Below are positions 20,001 to 32,800 of a stretch of DNA of 64,000 nucleotides, piece after piece. The DNA comes from Archilochus colubris (lineage: Eukaryota > Chordata > Aves > Apodiformes > Trochilidae). The number at the start of each line of letters is the position of its first letter. Within the stretch, counting starts at the first letter, position 1. The notes beneath the pieces were generated by a model. That model was not told the origin of the DNA. It saw nothing but the letters and a program-made list of their open reading frames with translations, and ran no database searches. The stretch is from contig CM041084.1 in assembly GCA_023079485.1 (NCBI GenBank), forward strand, positions 36,095,609-36,159,608, given 5' to 3'. The position numbers were made by a program, and so were the translations under genes.

Positions 20001-20199
20001 CTTTCCCTGTGACCTTTTAAAGAGACAAAGAAGCAAAGTACTTATCTAGAAACAGAAACACTGCAGTTTTCTGAGTGAAATTAGCAAAACCGACCCGAAA
20101 CTCACCACTTCAAAACTTGACAGCATATAAATAACAAAAACAAAGGAGGTTTCCTTTGCAGCCCGAGCTCTTGAAGAGGAAGAAGTTCAAGACTGATGT

Positions 20200-21530
20200 T
20201 TTCTAGGTCCCCCCCTTTTTGGAGAGAGGGAGATGGGGGGGGGGGGGGAGCAGACCTGAGGACTACTTCCCCTAATATTCTCTTATTTTTTGCTTTTTTT
20301 TTTTTTTCTCCTTGTTGCTATTTTCCTCTAGGCGGGGAGGGGCAAAAATAGATAGCGAGAAACAGAGTAGCCATGAGCAAAAGCGGCAATGGACAAAAAA
20401 TACAGGCTAAATATCTTTTGAGAGAGCCAGTTTTCGAGGGTTTAGCAACGGAAGAAGGAGCCGAAGATCAAATTGATCAGACAAGTGTAACGCTCAAAAC
20501 GAGAAATTCATAATAAAAAATAAAGTAGCAGATTTAAATTGAGGTGGAGGGTGACTTAAGTCTAGTTATCCTCTCAAAAATAAAACCACTGCGTGCAGGA
20601 GCAAGTGAGAAAGAGGACTATTAAAAAAAAAAAAAAGGTAAAGCAAAAAAAAAAAAAAAAAAAAAAAAAAAGCAGCTTTTCTATCCAGTGTGAAGAGCAG
20701 AAAGTCTACTTCTAGGTTGTCACTTACACTATTATTCTCCAATAGGCACCCAGAGGAGCAGCACACAGAAGGAGCCCGCTCCCCTCCCCCTCCACAAAAA
20801 TACACACCGTAACAGCCCCCAAACTTTCTGCGGAAACCTCAGCCCCAGAGATCGCTACTGGAGATTAAAAAAAAAAAAACCAAAAAAACCCCAACATAAA
20901 AAAAAAAAGTGTGGAGAAAATTGCAGGAAAAGGCACTAAAATGCCACTTTTAATCTCGCCTTTGCGGCGAGGGAAGGGGAAAAAAAAAAAAAAAAAAAAA
21001 AAAGCAGAGAGGACCTGTCTCCTCTCATTTACCGGGGGCTGTTGTGCGGGGGGTGAGGGAGGGGGGAAGAGGGAGCGAGAGAGGAGGGGAGAGAGAAAAA
21101 GAGGGGAGGAAGGAAACACAACAAGGCACACCACCAGCACTACAAAAAGTGACGAGGTCTCACTCCCTCCGAGTCCAAAACCGGGAGAAATTACAATTCA
21201 AAAAACAAACAAACAAACAAAAACCAACCCCTTAACCCTCTCTACTGAAAAAAAAAAAAGCAAAAAAGCAAAAAAAAAAGCGCCAAACAAACAAAAAAAT
21301 TGGTTCTGCTTCTGCCAAGGAAAAAAAAATCAAATAGAAAATCTGGGAACTCCGAGAAGAGTTACTCGCAAGAAGGGGTAAAAAATATAAAATAGAAAGG
21401 TTGCAAAAAGCCAACAGCAACAACAAAAACCAAGCCGGCAAAAAAACCCAATAATAATTGAGAAAGAATATTAATGGTAGGCTTTTTTTTTTTTGGCTTT
21501 TTTTTTTTTTTTTTAATTCTCCTTTTCCCT
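20200..21530. repeat. Homopolymer-rich, purine-biased tract
   Basis: Long single-base runs are packed together: G14 at 20235-20248, A14 at 20623-20636, A27 at 20645-20671, A24 at 20980-21003, T12 at 21483-21494 and T17 at 21498-21514, with AG-rich sequence at 21040-21120 and (AAAC)-type sequence at 21200-21230. Long frames here are low-complexity Lys/Arg or Phe-rich and are not genes. The tract borders the CpG island at 21.75 kb. It may be 5' UTR, promoter flank or plain low-complexity DNA. Confidence 0.75.
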
Positions 21531-21591
21531 GTCTGGCTTACTATGGTTGTTATTTAGGCCGGTTTGGTGGTTGTTGCTGGATGTTACATGG

Positions 21592-21640
21592 ATATATGTA
21601 TGTATGTATGTATGTGTGTGTGTGTGTGTGTATGTGTGTG
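21592..21640. repeat. (TATG)n(TG)n microsatellite
   Basis: A compound run of TATG units passes into TG units just outside the CpG island. Alternating purine-pyrimidine sequence of this kind can adopt Z-DNA. Confidence 0.95.
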
Positions 21641-21761
21641 TCCCCGGACGGAGCTGCCTCGCTGTGCTCTCTCTCTCTCCTCTCTTCCCCCCCCACCCCC
21701 CCCTCCCCTCTTTCCCTCTCTCTGTTTCTGTCCCCATTAAATTATTAGTTGACTCATCACT

Positions 21762-21796
21762 ACTCCTCCTCCTGCTGCTGCTGCCGCCGCCGCCGT
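21762..21796. repeat. Compound trinucleotide repeat (CTC)n(CTG)n(CCG)n
   Basis: Short CTC, CTG and CCG trinucleotide blocks follow one another at the edge of the CpG island. More CTG, CCG and TTC units continue to about 21870. Confidence 0.85.
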
Positions 21797-21900
21797 CCCC
21801 TGCTCAGAGCCTCCTCTCCGCTACCGCTCGCTGCCGCCGCTGCCGCTGCTTCTTCTTCCTCCTCCTCATTTTAATACAAAATAACACCGAGGCCACCGGC

Positions 21901-21937
21901 TTTTTTTTTTTTTTCCGTTTTTTTTTTTTTTTTTTTT
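21901..21937. repeat. Poly(T) pair, T14 and T20 separated by CCG
   Basis: Two long T runs (21901-21914 and 21918-21937) sit inside the CpG-rich block. Confidence 0.95.
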
Positions 21938-22050
21938 CACAGCCCGAAACGGGAGGAGAACTTAGCCTCCCTGCTGCTGCCCAGAGCCCTTCCCCGGCGG
22001 CCCCGGATCATCCGACGCGTCCTGGGAGAGAGAGAGAGAAAGTGGCAGCG

Positions 22051-22088
22051 GCAGAGGAGGAGGAGGAGGAGGAGGTGGTGGTGGTGAA
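22051..22088. repeat. (GAG)n(GTG)n trinucleotide repeat
   Basis: Consecutive GAG/AGG units pass into GTG units inside the CpG island. This accounts for the Glu-, His- and Leu-rich spurious frames here. Confidence 0.9.
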
Positions 22089-22887
22089 GGAGAGAGGCGT
22101 GGGGGAGGGGAGGCCGGCAGCGGGGTTGAGGTGTGTGTGTGTGTGTGCGGGGGGGGGGAAGGTTGGTTCGTGAGAAGAGAGGTGGCAAAGGGGGACCGCA
22201 CTGAGGAGCGGTGAGGGGGCGCCGGGCCGGCCCGAGGAAGGCGGGGGAGGGATCGGAGGTGGGGGGGGGGTGGCTGCCGCCGGTAGGTGAGCGAGGGGGG
22301 GTCCGGGGGAAGAGGGCGTGCGGCTTCCGGGCGCGCACGAATTTGCAGCCATCTGGGTGCGGGTGAGGCGGCCCTGCCTGCGCCGCGCACAATGCCCGCC
22401 GCCCCCGCGCAGGCAGCGCGCCCCCTGCGCGCATGCACATGGCAGATGGGGGCCTAGCGGCGACGGGGGCGAGGCGGCGGGAGCAGGGTGAGGGGGGCAG
22501 CAAGGAGGGAGGGAGAGAGAGGGGGGGGGGTAGAAGAAACAGAAGACGAAGAGGAGGAGGGGCGGGAGGTGAAGGCTGAACAATATCCTGCCGGCGCTGC
22601 CAAGCGCAGCTCCCGCCCCTCTGCGCGGAGGCTGCGCGGTTCGGGCCGCGGCTGGCAGGTGCACGGCGGCGTCGGCAGCACCGCGCTGCAGAGCAGGTTT
22701 TCCGCGCCGAGGAGGGGAGGAGCGGAGCTGGCGGCAGCCACCCCCCAGCAGCCGCAGGTGGGAGAAGCCCCCCAGAGGCAGGAGGCCGCCTGGGGAGAGG
22801 GAAGTTTGTCGTCTCCGCTCCCCCCACGCTATCAACAGAGGTGAAAGGAAAGCACTGAGCACATTCTTTTCTTTTTTTTTCTAACAG

Positions 22888-22947
22888 GCGGCAAAGGCTG
22901 AGTGAGACGGTCCCCGTTCAGGGCAGGTCATCATCCACAAGATGAGG
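22888..22947 (+). ncRNA. Candidate plus-strand non-coding exon, possibly antisense to SATB1
   Basis: The plus strand shows a textbook acceptor: a pyrimidine run at 22865-22881 followed by TAACAG with AG at 22886-22887. A donor-like GAGG|GTGAGG follows 60 bp later at 22947/22948. It lies at the edge of the CpG island and would be transcribed away from SATB1. Human SATB1 has an antisense non-coding neighbour (SATB1-AS1), which makes this plausible. There is no transcript evidence here. Confidence 0.25.
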
Positions 22948-25900
22948 GTGAGGCGGTGGGTGCTGCCCTTTTGCTCTTCAGGAGCCAAATCGTCCAGCAA
23001 CGTACCCCTGGTAACCCCAGTAATAAATCACTCCGTGGTCCTAAAGGGGAAATAACTGCAGCCCCACCACGGTGCGGGACGTCCCCAAACTGTCCCTGCT
23101 GGATCCTGGTCTGCAGGGCGGGACCGAAAGCCACCGGTAAAAGGTGAAAAGGAAAAAGCAATAACGTATTGACAAAAATAAATTAACTGTGAGACAGACA
23201 TAACTTTTTCCCATCAGGCACTTGGAAAAAAAAGTAACCCAACTAGACAAACTTGAAAGCAACAAGTTTGTACAAGCTTCTAGATAAGAGAAAAATTAAG
23301 CTTCTTTATTGATAAAATGTGCAGTGTTTGAATATACTGTGTCTAAAAAGAAAGTTGCATCACCAGCCAAAGGAGACATGAACTATTGCATAGCTGGAGA
23401 CACGGGAAAAATATTTAGGGTTGTAACTTTTTAAAAACAAAAACAAGAAAACCAAAGAGCAAGAAACCGCACCATACAAACTTGAAGCAGCAAAAAAAGT
23501 AAGAAAGTGAGGAGACTAACACTGGTACTAGAATACATACAGTATCATGGCCTCTGAACAAAGAAATAAATAATTCTATGATGAGAAAAAATTATCACTA
23601 CTCATATGTTACTATAAAACAAGGGGAGCCCATCAAGACGAGGTAAGGCAACCTGATGTTTACTGAAAGAAGCAGAAACAGCATACAGGGAATGCTGAAA
23701 AATGGTAATAGGGTGAAATACATGAAATATTTCTCATACTCAGCAATGTACAAAATAGATTATAAACTCAGAAGCAAAGAAATGCAAGGCTGGAAAATGA
23801 ATACACTGTTACATACTACTATTATTCAAAGTGGAACAAGTGGAGGTGGCCAACACAAGAAACAGAGAAGTTCCAGATATGTTGCATGTCCTCAAAAGGA
23901 TTACTAAGAGTATTAAGATTATTATGACAGATTATTACTGAGAGTGCTGAGAGGTAAAAAATTCAAGAAATATGTTTCACAAAGAAAAACAAGGGATAAG
24001 ATATGATCAAGGGATAACTATCTAATGGGTTGTTTATAGAGAAACAAATCTTTTTCCAGTAAGAAAGGTTAATATTATTCAGCCTCTCCACAAAAGGAAA
24101 AAAAAAAAAAAAAAAAAGAGAGAGAGAATAAGAATATTTCCTAATATGTTTGAATACTTGGAAGGAAATGGTGTTAACTACTTCTAATTCAAACTTTGCA
24201 GAAACAGTTGAAAGTATCAATGTTGTATAATTTTTCACCCTTCTCAGGAAAGCTTGATACAGTAAACTTTAGCACTAAGCAAGGCCAACCATTAAAGAAG
24301 AAAATCATGAAGGATGAGACACTTTCATCTGGCAGTATGCTACTTTCAGTATGAGGGAGGAAAAGGACAGTTCAGATAATTTGAGAGATGCAGAGCTGAT
24401 TAGAATAGAGCAGATATTTTAAAATGTGATTTGGAACAAGATTTGGGACTAAATCCCCACCTTACAGAAATTATTACCAAATATGACATTAAGAACTCCC
24501 CACAAAAAAACAACAACAAAAAAGATTAAAATTTGTTTTAAAATAACTTGTGCCTTGGTGTTCACAAACCATGGTTTAAAAAACCTTGAAATGTTCAGAT
24601 TAAAACAATGTGATTAATCTAAAAAGCAGAGACAGTGAATTAAAGGAGCAGGGAGATAACAATCTGATAATACAGGAGCACAGAAGGCCTAATAATGGTA
24701 TTATTATGCACACTAACCAAACACTGACAAACAAATACTCTGTTAATTATATAATCATGCATATGTTTCCTATGCTTGAGATAAATGATTATGGAAAATA
24801 ACTCTCTTCTTGAAAATGCATATATGTACTAAACCTTATAAACTCCCTACAACATGGATTAATCTAATTCCTGTACATCACTTATGTCTAGTAAAGTATT
24901 TACTACAGGCTTAGAAGGCTGAGCAGGAAACCCTTGCTTTGAGGAGAAAGCAAGAATTACCGAAGGCTGCTGTGTATAGACAACAATCAGATGTCTCTTA
25001 TCAATACCAAACTACTTGGAGTAAATTCAAGATACAGATATCTGATTTTCATTTGACCTGTTCCAATCTGCACTTCACTGTGTCAACTGTGATATTAAAA
25101 TGCTCCACTAGAATAAAGATATTTATAATAAAAACATATATAAAGTACGGAAGATGAATAGATATTGTCATGGATACATATGCAGGCAATCATTTAAACA
25201 TGCAGCAATAGTAGCACCACATTTTTCATACTTCTAGTCAACACAGAGCAGACAAATATATGCTTAATAAAGCTTATTAATCCTTAATAAAGTTGTTGCA
25301 CTGTGTTTATGATATATAAATGCAATTTGCACCAGGTTGTGTTGAAATAAGGCAGATACTTAACAAGTTGGACTGTGTTTTTTCAGCCCCATGGTGAATT
25401 AACTCTCAAACAGCAGTCTCAGTAGCTGCAAAACAAAACAAATTCTCCAGTGTGGCATGCTGCCTCAGTGCCTCCTAAGGTCTCTAGTCCAATCTTTTCT
25501 TGTTTAAAATAAATTAGGAAATATGGGCCCAAATCTTGAGGCTTGGCTCTTGTGCAACACAAACAGAAATGACCTGGCAGCAGAGCAAAACCAGCATGGC
25601 TGTCTATTCTCTTTTATCAGATTTCTTTGGGGAGATCAGGCTGATTGGGTTTTATACATACGTACTTCTGAGAATTCTGTGGCCATTTGGGTAACCCGTA
25701 AGCACCAGCTCATACTGGAGGTGATGCAGAGTTGTGCTGCAGCATTGGGACCGCCAGGAAAGTCACTTCAGTCAGGATTTTAATGTGTTTACCCCACTGC
25801 ATAGGGTGATGTGTGCACCCCTATGGATAATGGTAGCTGTGGGACAGCAAGGCAAGGACAATTCTGAAAATAAACATCTTTGGCCAAAAGGTGAGTGGTT

Positions 25901-28900
25901 CCCCAGTGGGCCTAATTGCTGTGTAGGTCAGACAGAAGTCTGGGTTCAGGGGAAGGTTGTGCATTACTGTCCTCCACATCTACCTGTGCAAGCTTCGGCA
26001 CAGCCATCACTACAATGTGGACACAGTCCTGTGGCTCCACTGGTTTTGTACCGGATTTAAGTTGGTTTTCAGCCTCTTCTGACACACTTCCCCTCCATTT
26101 GGCCCTGAACAATAGTTGCCTGACACCGCTCAAACAATTTAACCAATTTGACTGCAGCAATCTCAATTTACATATGACCCAAGAAGCCGATGTGCACCGA
26201 TGAGAATCACAGCATTCTGCGACATCCCCCACGCTGAACTCAAAAGTTGCATACCAACCTAGATTTTTTTTTTTTTACTGCAACCTGCCCCAGCCTGGAT
26301 AGGATGCCTGTCAAAAAGCAAAAGTGCTATGAAATGAAATTCATAGCACTGAAAGGCATCGCACACAAGCTGTCGTCCCCTCTCACATTTTGCATGAGCA
26401 ATTTCTGCTCGTTTGTGTTCTCTCACACATGATGTCCTGAAACAGTTACGTAAAATGAATATTTAACTTACGATAGTCAGCTGTATTGAACTGCACTTAA
26501 TTGCTTATTAAATGAAGTAAATTATCCTTACCATATTCGTCAGAGGTGAAAAACCTACATACGTGGCTATGTGTAGTGCATTCATTAGTTTACAGACCCC
26601 AAATCCCTTGGAAAGTATCAGATATCTACACAGTGTCCCATGGTGCAGCATTTTGTAGTTGATGTCTCAGCTAGCTTGCAGATATGTAAAATCATATATA
26701 AACAGACATCTCCCTATTGATTGCCTCTGTGACGAGGCTCGTTTACTCCAGCTAACATTTTCTGCAGCATATTTCAATCACAGAATCTTCTTTTAAAAAT
26801 AGAATGGAATAAGAATATGCAAAATGCAATTTTGGATAAAACAAGTAACTTTTAGTCAAACTACCACACCACTTTGCTCAAATCCCTTTCACAGCTGGAT
26901 GTCTATTTTGACTAAGATGCTTGTACAACTGAAGTAAGTGCATACACTTGCTGATGGGGCCCTGACAGTCATTTCAGTTCGCCCCTTGGTGCCAAATGAG
27001 TCACAGTGAGGCAAAAAATGGTGGAAGAAAATTATGGAGTAAAACCCAACAGAGCTGTTTGCCATGATGAAGTGAAGGGCGAACATGACCACTAATGAGA
27101 ATAGAGAGGAGTCTTTCACCTTTGGTTGCCATGAGAAATCCGAGCTGGTTGAAACCATAATAGACAGCTGTCCACTTTCCCATAAAAGATCACAGCAATG
27201 AATATTAATGGATTAATCCCATAAATCTGAACTCTGCAGTTGCAGCCTCTGCCTTCTGTGTGGACAAGCCGAGTTCACTTGCTAAGAGTGTTAGCATCAT
27301 AACTTCCACAAATGTCCACTATCAATATGTTATTTAATATAAGCCAATATTTTTATGAATGGATTTCAGAACTACTTCAAATAAAAAGCTCCAACTTAAA
27401 AAAAAAAGCAATTTGTGACCATATCCCTTATGTCCCTTTCCATCTGTAACTGTAGACTAGATCTTTGATGAGTCATGCTCGTAATTTCCATGTGGCAGCT
27501 ACAGCCAACTACTTCCACAAAAAAGAACAAACAAGAAAAGATGCAATAGAACTTTATATAATAATGCTCCAGGCAGCTGGAAGAAAGGAAGAAGCTGCAT
27601 CTTCAGTGATCAACCAAGTTACCTACGTCATAAATGTATGTTCAGCAGGTCACTAATTTCACAACTTTCTCCCCAGAGGTATAATTTTAGGCCTATTATT
27701 TGAAGGTGTTCCATGTGGGACATGTGGGAGATGAAAAAAGCGTGTTTCCTGTTAAAAACCTGATCATCACAGCACCAGATAACTCCTAGGCTTGAGATAG
27801 CCATATAATTGTTACCTGAAAGAAGCTGGTTGATAAGCAGCTATTTTAGGGATATGTCTGAATAGAAGCTCTGTTAATTTAATAGTATGTAAACCATGGT
27901 CCCCAGGCATATAAATCAGTAGAGCTCCAGTTATTTTTGCTCATTAAAAACAAAGTAACACTAAGCTATCTCTGAAATATTTTGCAATATCATTGAGTGA
28001 TTCTGCTTCTCGTCCCTTTACTTACTGCTTCCAACCACTGCATTTCTCCCTGGTCAAAAAAAGGATGCTTTTAAGAACGCAAAAGTCCAATCCAGCAGTT
28101 CTGGATGAGGATGAACTTCACGCAGCCCAAGAAAAGCTTTATATCAAGAAGGAAAACAGTCTGAACCACTACAGTTATCACTACAGAATGGTCAATCAAG
28201 CATTATTAGCTAGAACTTCGATGCTCTTTCTGTTGAGCTCAAACCCTAGTGACTTCTTATGTAGGAATATGTCATCAGTGGGACAATAATTTTTTCTTTG
28301 ACCTGATAGTATGAACAAAATCTACTGATAAAAAATGAAAAGATGGAAGAGTTTAAGTCTAAGGAAATGGTTAGAACTGATTGATGACTTGAACTATGTC
28401 AAACTTTCATTATGAAACCCAAAACCACATGAAATGTCCTGTTTCCAGTTTCATTGTTAACTCAGAACTTTGCCCAGGGTCTGATGCACTTTTTCTAAGG
28501 TTCAAAACCTTTTAAGTAAAACTGTGCATCTAATTACGGCCAAACTTGACAGGAATCAATATTCATTGTACATAAAATACATGCAAAATGTGTGGTTTTG
28601 GTGTAAAACAAATTGAAAGTTGGTGGTTTTGGCCGAATTTGCTTTTTCTTCTAGGGCTTGTTCCAGTCTCAAACTCAGATGACTCCACAATAACAAAGAC
28701 TAAATGAATGAGTTCTTCACAGCTCTTTTCAGGAACAATTAGCTGCTAATGTGCACAAGTCTTTTAAGGCACAAGACACCTGCTAATATCCAGGCCCTAA
28801 CATAAAAAAGGCTTAGCATATGCAGTGTCACTAACATGAAGGTCGTGTATACAACTATAACAGTATGCTTAGTTTAAATGCAAAAAAAGTATGGAAAAAT

Positions 28901-29810
28901 GAGTCACTTTAACTGTGTTACTCCAAGTACACTGAAAATGTGTGAATCTTCTGATTTAGAGGAACAACAAAAAGGTGAAATTAACTACATTTCTTCAAGT
29001 TTTTAATGTTATTCATTTACTAAAATAACTGCATTTTTAGATTTCCTGCTAAATGGCTACAATGGAAGCAAACTGAGATGGAGAGCAGCAGTTGGGAACC
29101 CACTTGAATGCAACATTTTTAGGGCAAAATGAGGTTAATATTTATTAGAGCTCATTTATACTCATGCAAGCACCAGAAGGAAATGCCTGAATAAATGTGT
29201 AAGAATTATTTCCTGCATTAAATAAAAAGACTTTGGGGAAAAGTTCTTATTTTATGTTGACACAACAGTAGTTGACTAGGAAGAAACTGAGGCATGCCAT
29301 GAAATTTCCTAGCAGAGCTTCAGCTGCGATAGAAAAAAAAAAACAACATTTGAAAGTAATTATTTTCTCAGTGTTTGTGTTTATTTCCTTTGGATCTCTT
29401 CTCTATGTAACTTGTTTCTGGCAGTTTACACTACAAATTCCTTCTTGTATAAGGTTTTATTTTATTCAGAAATGTTGGTAAGATGCTCACAGGAAATTTT
29501 CAAATATTCTGCTAATGGAAAAGATGTTGTGCATTCTCCAAACTCATTTTTCTTTTATAGGTATACAGATGGAAAATCGCTCTGCACCACATCTTAAAAT
29601 GTGCAGCTTCTGAGGTGGGTGGAGCCAGGTGAAGAAATGCTCCAAATTATTGCAGTCATAGAAAACTAATGTCCAAATGAACCTACCCCATGTTTCTGAA
29701 ACACGGAACACCTTCAAATATAAAAATCCCTCAAGATGCTGCCATGAATAAATTGCAAAATGGATATGTCATCTCATATCCAAGCCCATGCTTAAAGCTC
29801 TTCCAGATTT

Positions 29811-29831
29811 TGTGTGTGTGTGTGTGTGTGT
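29811..29831. repeat. (TG)n microsatellite
   Basis: About ten TG units. Confidence 0.95.
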
Positions 29832-32800
29832 AATGAGAAAATGTGTTTAGTTCTTCTTTTACTTGATACCAATTGGTTGTTGCTGTGAGCACATCGCAAA
29901 GGTTTATTGGGTTTTTTTTTTGCTTGATTTAGGTCTGTGAAAATCTTTCCATGACCAAAATAAATATTATGCCCAGTCCATACTGAACTTTTAAAATAAA
30001 AAGCAGTAAAGCAATCTGCTTCATTGTCAAATGACTGACAGAAATGTAATTAATGCCTTTGGAGGGAACGCCTAAATAAGTATCACAATCACAAGAATGT
30101 GCATATATGCATATATGAATACATTTGCACAGCCACAGTCTACCCTGTTGCTTTAATGTCCTAACACTACAGGCCATGAGCAGCTGAAGGCAAAAGTGTA
30201 CTCATACAATTTAAAATATCATGCTGACACAATTTTAAGGTTTAATGACATTGTGTAATTTATTAGAAGATTAAATGCTGGCTTCATCACAGGACAATTT
30301 AGCCCTAGAAAAGGAAGGCAGCACAGAAATGCTAGCATACAAACAAATTAAAAATAATAAGTTAGAAACAGGGGCAAATGAGATTATGCCACAGCAACAA
30401 AACCAAAAAGAAACAAAAAAAGCCCAAGCCCCAAAAGCTAAAAACACAAAAGATGCATGAAAAGCAGTATGCTATGTTAGATGTTTATCTATACATAAGA
30501 GACAGGTGTCACAAAAACAAAACAAAAAAATCACGAAGCTAAAGAGAAACTTTAACTCACCAGTTTCCATCTGTTATATCTGAATTCATGCATAATTGAT
30601 TATCCATGACTGGTAAGTTCTTTTTTTTCACTAGCCTAACACAGTTTTCTAAACATTATGTGTTAAATCACCACCAAAGTAAAGGGTGTTTGAGAAACCG
30701 TAAGGGCAGAATAAAATTTTTTTAATGAAAAATAACATGTCAGTTAATAATAGAGCTGACCTATGTTTAAGAGAGAAATTTTAATCATGTGCATATTAAA
30801 TATTAATAACCTATTCTGTTATTGTTATAATAAGGTTAAGTAAGCTTCTCCATGCTTAAGGAAAAAGAAAAAGTAGGAATATGTAACAGTGAAAAAAAGC
30901 ACTGAGAAGCAGAGACATAAGGAAAATGTGTCAACAATAAACAAGAGGAAATGAGAAAGAAGGAAAAGATGAAGGTGGAAACTAATCTCTATGTGTCATT
31001 ATGACTGCCAGAGTACTGGCAAAGAAGCAGCATCCTTTTATTTCAATTTTAATCATTTCTGAATTTTAATACCCTGCTCCTTTTGTAATTCTCCTGGCAT
31101 TCCCTATATGCATCCATCCCAGCCAAAACACCAGTGTAAATTAAATGGCACACAACCACACCACTGATGTAGTTCTCCCAGTAGAACCAACTGAGTGACC
31201 AAAAAGCAGAGAAGGTATGACTACTTTGTGTCCTCATAGACCACTAGCCAATTAAGTGACTTAATGTTCTTCAATTCCTTTAATTTTGAAAAGAAGGGCA
31301 GTGGTTAGGTAACCCAGCAATATAGAGCCATTAAAAAAAAATAAAGCAAGCCAGTAGTAATACAATAATCAGTGACCATCAGGGCCTGGAAAAATGAGTT
31401 TGCTCTCACTGGCACTAAGGAGCATCACATGATTATTTAATTACAGCTCTAATTTTTGTCTCGTGGATGGCAACATATCAACAATTAATAGGGCAAATAG
31501 AGGAGAATGCATTTTTAAAGGGACAGAACCTCTGTGAAATACTGTTTGGAAATGCGATTTGTCAGGCAGTATGATGCTTCTTAAGGTATATCTGCGATCA
31601 TGCCACACTTATAAAAAAATTATACTGGTTCAATGCTCTAGGTATCTATAAAAGTCTTCCAGAATACTTAGGAAATAATAACTATACCTATGAGTATTGT
31701 AATTGTCATTTTAAGTGGCAATGCAGAAGTCAGTTTCTCATAGATAAGACATGCAGTCCCTACAATGACAGTAGTGGCATCACAAGTTTCAGATATAGAA
31801 ATGTTAGTATAAAATTATTTATATTGAAAAGGATTATAACAAAAGTCTTCAGGAATGGCCAAAAGGATTCTGGTATTCAGTGAGTCAACTGAGGAAAAAA
31901 AAAAAAAAAAAGTCAATAAAATGCAGTCAATGGGAGAGAGGTTGGTTTCGATTGATTGATTTTTCTGTGAGATTTTCTTACAAAGCATACCAAAATTAGG
32001 GACTCAACACCAATATTGTACCATTGCTGCACAATACTTCTAGTTAAGAAGCAAAAAAGAAAACCTGAAAGAGGACATACATGTGATTGACTGAAAAGCT
32101 CTACTCAGAAGGGTTGGATGCTGTTGTTCCCATTGTGCCTCATCCTGCAATGACCGCAGTACAAAACATAGGGAAGTGGGGGAAGTTCAGTGCGTGGAGG
32201 GGCACCTTTCACAAGCTGCACTATTATAAGAATCTGCAAATTCTCTTAAGAAAAAAGTCTCCTTTTATGTACCTGGTCTTCCTTGAAAACATACCCACTT
32301 TTCCACAATACTGTGTGGACCAAGTAGCAAATCCCATAAATGTACACAATGCACAATGTGTTTCAGAAAATATTCAATATCTGACATAGGAAAGGCAAGC
32401 TCTGCATTTCCTCTAAACCTTAAGCTATATATATGAAAAGCCTACAAAACTAGTCTTAGATTTTTTAAAAACTTGCTTCTCAGTATACAACTTAATTATG
32501 CTTTTCTGTTTGGTGTTCTAAAATCTATCCTTTCAACATGCAAAAAACCCACTGAGTTTCAGTCCTTGCACAGAAAAACCAACTTGTGAACAACAGTTCA
32601 AGAATTATCGCAAAAATAAGTGTAACTGCAGAAGAAATACTAGTGCAATATATGTCCTATTCCTCCTGATAATTGTGTGAAATTAAGCTGTTTTCATTGA
32701 GGAGATAACATTTGGGATCCGAGATCTTAATCTTAAAAAGAAAGTTGACATGCAAGAGCTTGTATGTAAAAGTATATATCATTCTTTTTATGCACTGGTT

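Larger units (their letters stand above)
21750..22860. promoter_or_regulatory. CpG island, candidate SATB1 promoter
   Basis: About 1.1 kb of very GC-rich DNA with dense CpG, strongest at 22190-22760, including GC-box-like GGGCGG or CCGCCC motifs and many G runs. It lies about 4.6-5.7 kb upstream of the SATB1 start codon. CpG islands in birds usually mark transcription starts, and SATB1 genes have CpG-rich 5' ends, so this is a main promoter candidate. Open frames of up to 296 codons on the minus strand are Pro/Ser/Arg-rich composition artefacts. The strand of transcription cannot be read from the sequence. Confidence 0.7.

Noticed and set aside
20911..21381. 156-codon plus-strand Lys/Arg-rich frame
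   Set aside because: It arises from poly(A) and AG-rich tracts and has no domain.
21937..22862. 296- and 284-codon minus-strand frames
   Set aside because: Pro/Ser/Arg/His-rich translations in several overlapping frames of a GC-rich repeat-filled island; composition artefact.
27993..28289. 98-codon plus-strand frame
   Set aside because: Mixed composition but no similarity I recognise, and no splice or promoter signals nearby.
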